Assembly: GCF_008386505.1 (NCBI RefSeq)
Contig: NZ_VUNZ01000002.1
Span: 434,001 to 498,000, forward strand
DNA: 64,000 nucleotides
Reading direction: 5' to 3'
Origin: Chryseobacterium sediminis
GTDB lineage: Bacteria > Bacteroidota > Bacteroidia > Flavobacteriales > Weeksellaceae
The translations under genes were made by a program, and so were the position numbers. Below, piece after piece: positions 61,238-64,000 of the stretch (position 1 is the first letter of the stretch; each line of letters opens with the position of its first letter). Under the pieces are notes generated by a model, which saw only the letters and a program-made list of their open reading frames with translations, was not told the origin of the DNA and made no database searches.

Positions 61238-61891
61238 TTATTTCTTTACTTTAATTGTACACCCAATTGCCACCGTTTTTGTCATTTTCACCGGTTCTCC
61301 TTTTATCAGAGCATTTACGGCATCCTGAGCATAATATTCGGATACATCATTCGGGTTATCGTAATTATTGTCGATGGCACCGATATATTTCACAATATTC
61401 TTTCCGTTTTCTTTCTTCAGTACAAAAACATGAGGAGTCTTTGTAGCTCCGTACTGCGGATAAATTTTCTGCCCTTCATCTACCAGATACGGAAAAGTAA
61501 ACCCTTTCTGCTTTGCTCTTTCAATCATCTGCTGGTAGCCGTCTTCAGGCTGTACATTAGGATCATTAGGGTTAATGGCAATTACCGGATAGCCCTGAGC
61601 TTTATATTTTTTATCCAGCTCAATAATCCTGTCTTCATATTTCTTCGCGTATGGGCAGTGGTTACATGTAAATACAACAATGAATCCTTTTGCACTCTTA
61701 AAATCGCTTAAAGAAACCATTTTACCATCAATATTTTTAAGCTTAAAATCAGCAGCTTCATCTCCTACTTCATAGCCTTTTGCAGAAACATTCTCTTTCT
61801 GAGTCTTGTTTTTATCATGATCTGTCGTTGTAAAGCTCAGTAATCCAAGCCCAACGATGAATGCGGTCATTAAAATTTTCAGGTTTTTCAT
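61238..61891 (-). CDS. Exported redoxin-type thioredoxin family protein
   Basis: 217 aa. Signal peptide (MKNLKILMTAFIVGLGLLSF). The AhpC/TSA-Redoxin fold (~38-190) contains GDEAADFKLKNIDGKMVSLS, a single-spaced active-site motif FTCNHCPYAKKYED (CNHC), and TPHVFVLKKENGKNIVKYIG with a cis-Pro. The family reduces or senses disulfides or peroxides in the periplasm. It is second in a two-gene operon, 10 bases after the TlpA-like gene. Confidence 0.88.
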   Translation of the reverse strand: MKNLKILMTAFIVGLGLLSFTTTDHDKNKTQKENVSAKGYEVGDEAADFKLKNIDGKMVSLSDFKSAKGFIVVFTCNHCPYAKKYEDRIIELDKKYKAQGYPVIAINPNDPNVQPEDGYQQMIERAKQKGFTFPYLVDEGQKIYPQYGATKTPHVFVLKKENGKNIVKYIGAIDNNYDNPNDVSEYYAQDAVNALIKGEPVKMTKTVAIGCTIKVKK

Positions 61892-61901
61892 AATCGATTA
61901 T

Positions 61902-62390
61902 TTATTGTAGATTTTCTTTAATTGTTTTTTCAAGATCTGCTTTGCTCATTTCACCATCATTGAAATGAACTTTCACTCCGTTTTTATAGAACAGCGTTAC
62001 AGGAATATTTCCATCCCAGTCTTTTTCAAACTTTGGAATCCAGGTATTCATTCTTTTGATATCATCCAGCAGGAGAACCTCAGCGGTAAGGTTTTTATTT
62101 TTAATGAATTTCAATACTCTTTCTTTATCTGCCAGCCTGTCCAGTGAAACCAAAATCATTTTAAATTTCTGATTATCAGCGAATCCAGCATTCACTTCCA
62201 TAAAATGAGGAAGCTCTTTTACACATGGCCCACAGGTAGTTGACCAGAAATTGACAACCAACAACTTATCTTTTTCCTGCTGAATCCGCTTTTCTAGATC
62301 TTCATATTTTATCACAGAAACTTCAGTCTGCTGGGCTTTAAAAACCGTACAAAATATAAATACAGCTAATATCTTTATTAAATTCTTCAT
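61902..62390 (-). CDS. TlpA-like periplasmic thioredoxin
   Basis: 162 aa from MKNLIK at 62390. Signal peptide (LIKILAVFIFCTVFKAQQ). Thioredoxin fold with active site VNFWSTTCGPCVKELPHFME (CGPC), LVSLDRLADKERVLKFIKNK and cis-Pro in IPVTLFYKNGVKV. It probably acts in thiol-disulfide exchange with the following redoxin. The 62391-62533 gap upstream contains divergent promoter DNA. Confidence 0.88.
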   Translation of the reverse strand: MKNLIKILAVFIFCTVFKAQQTEVSVIKYEDLEKRIQQEKDKLLVVNFWSTTCGPCVKELPHFMEVNAGFADNQKFKMILVSLDRLADKERVLKFIKNKNLTAEVLLLDDIKRMNTWIPKFEKDWDGNIPVTLFYKNGVKVHFNDGEMSKADLEKTIKENLQ

Positions 62391-62533
62391 ACTCAAAAAA
62401 CTATAAAATATTATAATTCAACAATATACAAAAATATAAATTTTCCTATTTCATAAATCCTTTACAAATGAACAATTTATTTTTATCATGGATACATTTT
62501 TTAATACTTTTACAGCCTTAAAAAATTAAAACC

Positions 62534-63364
62534 ATGAAAAAAACTTATTTGCTTCTGCCAATATTCTTTTTGGCAGCATGCTCCAGCAGCAACGATGATA
62601 ATGATTCTTCTAACAACAACGGGAACAACAACGATAACAGTCCGGTTTTGGTAACGAAAATGACGATGGACGGAGATATTTTAACGTTTACATATAACGG
62701 TTCAAAAATTTCTCAGATCAAAAATCTTACTGAAGGAAGCGTAACGACATTTACTTATGCTGGTGATCTTATTTCCCAGTCTGTAGTAAATGGTTCAAAT
62801 ACCTCTCTTACTACGAAATTTACCTACGACGGAAGCGGCAGATTATCAAAAAAAACAATTAGCGGAACTGATTTCGGTGGAGCATGGAATTCAGAATCCA
62901 ACTACACTTATCAAGCAAACAATAATGTAAAAATAGTATATACTGCCTCTTCTTCAGCATCAACAAGAACTGAAACAAGAAATGCTGTCCTGAATGCCGA
63001 TGGCTCAATGAGCAGTTGGACAGGTACTCTTTCAAGAACTCAAAATAATACTACTGAGACAGCAACGTCTACCTTAAAAACAGTGGTATATGATACAAAA
63101 AATGCTCCTTTGAAAAATATCACCGGATACCTAAAAATCATTGACAACGAAGATGAAAGCGGATCTGCTCACAATACACTAAACTACAATCACATCATCA
63201 GTTACAATAACGGAACCGGAACTGAATGGACAATCTTCAAATCTAATTTTGAATACAATGCTAGTGGCTACCCTATAAAAGAAGTGCGAAGCTATTATGA
63301 GAAAACAGGGAATACTCCTACAGGTTCCACTGATGTTAATACTTATGAATACAATCATTTATAA
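62534..63364 (+). CDS. Lipoprotein with RHS-like beta-strand repeats
   Basis: 276 aa. The signal ends FFLAACSSSNDDND (lipidated Cys ~16), followed by an Asn/Asp-rich spacer (SSNNNGNNNDNS). The body repeats short strands of the YxYxxxG type: ILTFTYNGSKISQIKN, TTFTYAGDLISQS, TKFTYDGSGRLSKKTISG, FEYNASGYPIKEVRSYYEKT. This resembles RHS/YD-type or DUF4595-like domains. Surface or periplasmic; function unknown. Terminator at 63394. Confidence 0.75.
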   Translation: MKKTYLLLPIFFLAACSSSNDDNDSSNNNGNNNDNSPVLVTKMTMDGDILTFTYNGSKISQIKNLTEGSVTTFTYAGDLISQSVVNGSNTSLTTKFTYDGSGRLSKKTISGTDFGGAWNSESNYTYQANNNVKIVYTASSSASTRTETRNAVLNADGSMSSWTGTLSRTQNNTTETATSTLKTVVYDTKNAPLKNITGYLKIIDNEDESGSAHNTLNYNHIISYNNGTGTEWTIFKSNFEYNASGYPIKEVRSYYEKTGNTPTGSTDVNTYEYNHL

Positions 63365-63393
63365 GACACGGAACTTATCAGATACATTAAAAG

Positions 63394-63415
63394 GATTGAG
63401 GCAGCCCCCTCAATC
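63394..63415 (+). terminator. Terminator after the RHS-like lipoprotein gene
   Basis: GATTGAGG (63394-63401) pairs with CCTCAATC (63408-63415), followed by seven T. Confidence 0.85.
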
Positions 63416-63545
63416 TTTTTTTATGAAACTATGCTCCCTCAGGGCTGATAAGGCCATTACAAAAAATAACTTAACAATTTGAATAACAATATTTTGAATC
63501 AATGAAAATAAAGTGTAAATTAGCTTTTACCAAATTCAAATTATT

Positions 63546-63713
63546 ATGAAAAATTCAAAAAATCAAAAAAGAAAGCTTAGTAAAAATGAGCTTAAAGAAA
63601 TCAGTGGGGGTGCTAACAGACCAATCTGCCCTAGAGTAATAAGCTGCACAGATCCGCACACCGGAGAAGATCGATATGGAGTTCCGGGCATGCAGGATGG
63701 ATTTTGCTGTTAA
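63546..63713 (+). CDS. Bacteriocin-like peptide with double-glycine leader (peptide 1)
   Basis: 55 aa. The leader MKNSKNQKRKLSKNELKEIS ends in GG (residues 21-22), so the predicted mature peptide is ANRPICPRVI onwards, 33 residues, with four Cys and the C-terminus DGFCC. The leader type is that exported by peptidase-containing ABC transporters; none is encoded in the window. A second, related gene follows after 28 bases. Antibacterial activity is not shown. Confidence 0.75.
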   Translation: MKNSKNQKRKLSKNELKEISGGANRPICPRVISCTDPHTGEDRYGVPGMQDGFCC

Positions 63714-63741
63714 CCAAGTTGATAACTTAAACAAGGTGAAT

Positions 63742-63879
63742 ATGAAAAGGTTCACAAAAGCCGAGCTAAAAGAAATCAACGGAGGCGCAACAGCCTGCGC
63801 TGAAGGTTTATGCAAACTAAGAGGAGTAAGCCATTTCCTTATTATCGGACCGAGAGGTAAAGACGGCTATTGCTGCTAA
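63742..63879 (+). CDS. Bacteriocin-like peptide with double-glycine leader (peptide 2)
   Basis: 45 aa from the ATG at 63742, preceded by AAGGTGAAT. Leader MKRFTKAELKEINGG, predicted mature part of 30 residues (ATACAEGLCK...) ending DGYCC, parallel to DGFCC of peptide 1. The two share leader and tail but little in the middle, as in paired or diversifying secreted peptides. They are probably on one transcript ended by the hairpin at 63901. Confidence 0.78.
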   Translation: MKRFTKAELKEINGGATACAEGLCKLRGVSHFLIIGPRGKDGYCC

Positions 63880-63900
63880 TTAAAAAATTAACATAATTAA

Positions 63901-63930
63901 AAAATGATTGGATTAACCTCCAATCATTTT
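63901..63930. terminator. Bidirectional terminator containing the mutS stop codon
   Basis: AAAATGATTGGA (63901-63912) and TCCAATCATTTT (63919-63930) form a 12-bp perfect stem; the 6-base loop holds the reverse-strand stop codon of mutS. Confidence 0.8.
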
Positions 63931-64000
63931 TTTTATCGCATTCAGCTTCATTAAAGCTTCAATAGGTGTCAATGTATTAATATCTATTTTCGTAAGCTCC
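63913..64000 (-). CDS. mutS: DNA mismatch repair protein MutS, C-terminal end (partial)
   Basis: The last 28 residues are visible on the reverse strand, containing INTLTPIEALMKLNAIKK and ending MIGG. The LTPIEALxKLxxIKK ending is characteristic of MutS C-termini, where it contributes to tetramer or MutL contacts. The rest lies beyond the right edge. The assignment rests on this short tail. Confidence 0.7.
   Translation of the reverse strand, partial: ELTKIDINTLTPIEALMKLNAIKKMIGG

Overview
The window looks like a chromosomal segment of a low-GC Flavobacteriales bacterium, most likely Chryseobacterium or a close relative. The support is a type IX secretion sorting domain, promoters of the Bacteroidota type (TTG, then TAnnTTTG), SxxC-type lipoprotein signals, an S46 dipeptidyl-peptidase and double-glycine 'bacteriocin-like' peptides. 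The genus is an inference from gene style; no rRNA is present. I saw no tRNA and no CRISPR array.

Layout. 1-7.5 kb: the 3' end of an S46 peptidase, a YdeI-like protein, an orphan AAA ATPase, a spondin-domain lipoprotein and a stand-alone adenylation/carrier/reductase enzyme. 7.9-21.7 kb: a comM (yifB) gene split by a 12.4 kb Tn7-like transposon (8590-20998). 22-32 kb: an ECF sigma factor operon with a membrane-anchored beta-barrel partner, then a complete RND efflux operon preceded by a LytS/LytTR two-component pair. 34-38 kb: a UspA protein and a lipoprotein/membrane protein/NarX-type kinase/NarL-type regulator operon. 38.2-40.2 kb: a two-gene unit of caspase-like and trypsin-like proteases sharing a duplicated leader sequence. 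40.3-64 kb: mostly housekeeping and envelope genes (CsaA-like protein, DUF59, mercaptopyruvate sulfurtransferase, HMG-CoA lyase, pepT, thiL, thioesterase, BaiN-like flavoprotein, two thioredoxin-fold proteins), a second LytS/LytTR pair, an AraC/MFS pair, three short double-glycine-leader peptides and the C-terminus of mutS at the edge.

The transposon is the accessory part. Its core is tnsA-tnsB-tnsC-tniQ in overlapping order, followed by an antiparallel gene that I align by eye to TnsE. Cargo: an AbiEi/AbiEii pair arranged convergently, a small serine recombinase, an Xre-ImmA/IrrE protein coupled to a PIN-like protein, a 57-aa basic protein and an unrecognised 413-aa protein. The ends start TGT, match at about 22 of 28 positions and carry repeated TnsB-like boxes. 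TnsA keeps its acidic residues, but the position of the catalytic lysine (K132 of Tn7) is glycine. About 38 codons of comM are missing at the insertion and no target duplication is visible. With the resident recombinase, this suggests an element that moves replicatively.

The most unusual structure is at 14803-15188: four tandem modules, each a promoter with identical TTG-N20-TAnnTTTG spacing followed 3-4 bases later by a perfect 28-36 bp palindrome. All share an 18-bp core, while the outer arms change in a compensatory way between copies. The last module sits 12 bases before abiEi. They may be an amplified operator array for AbiEi or a set of short transcripts starting with a hairpin.
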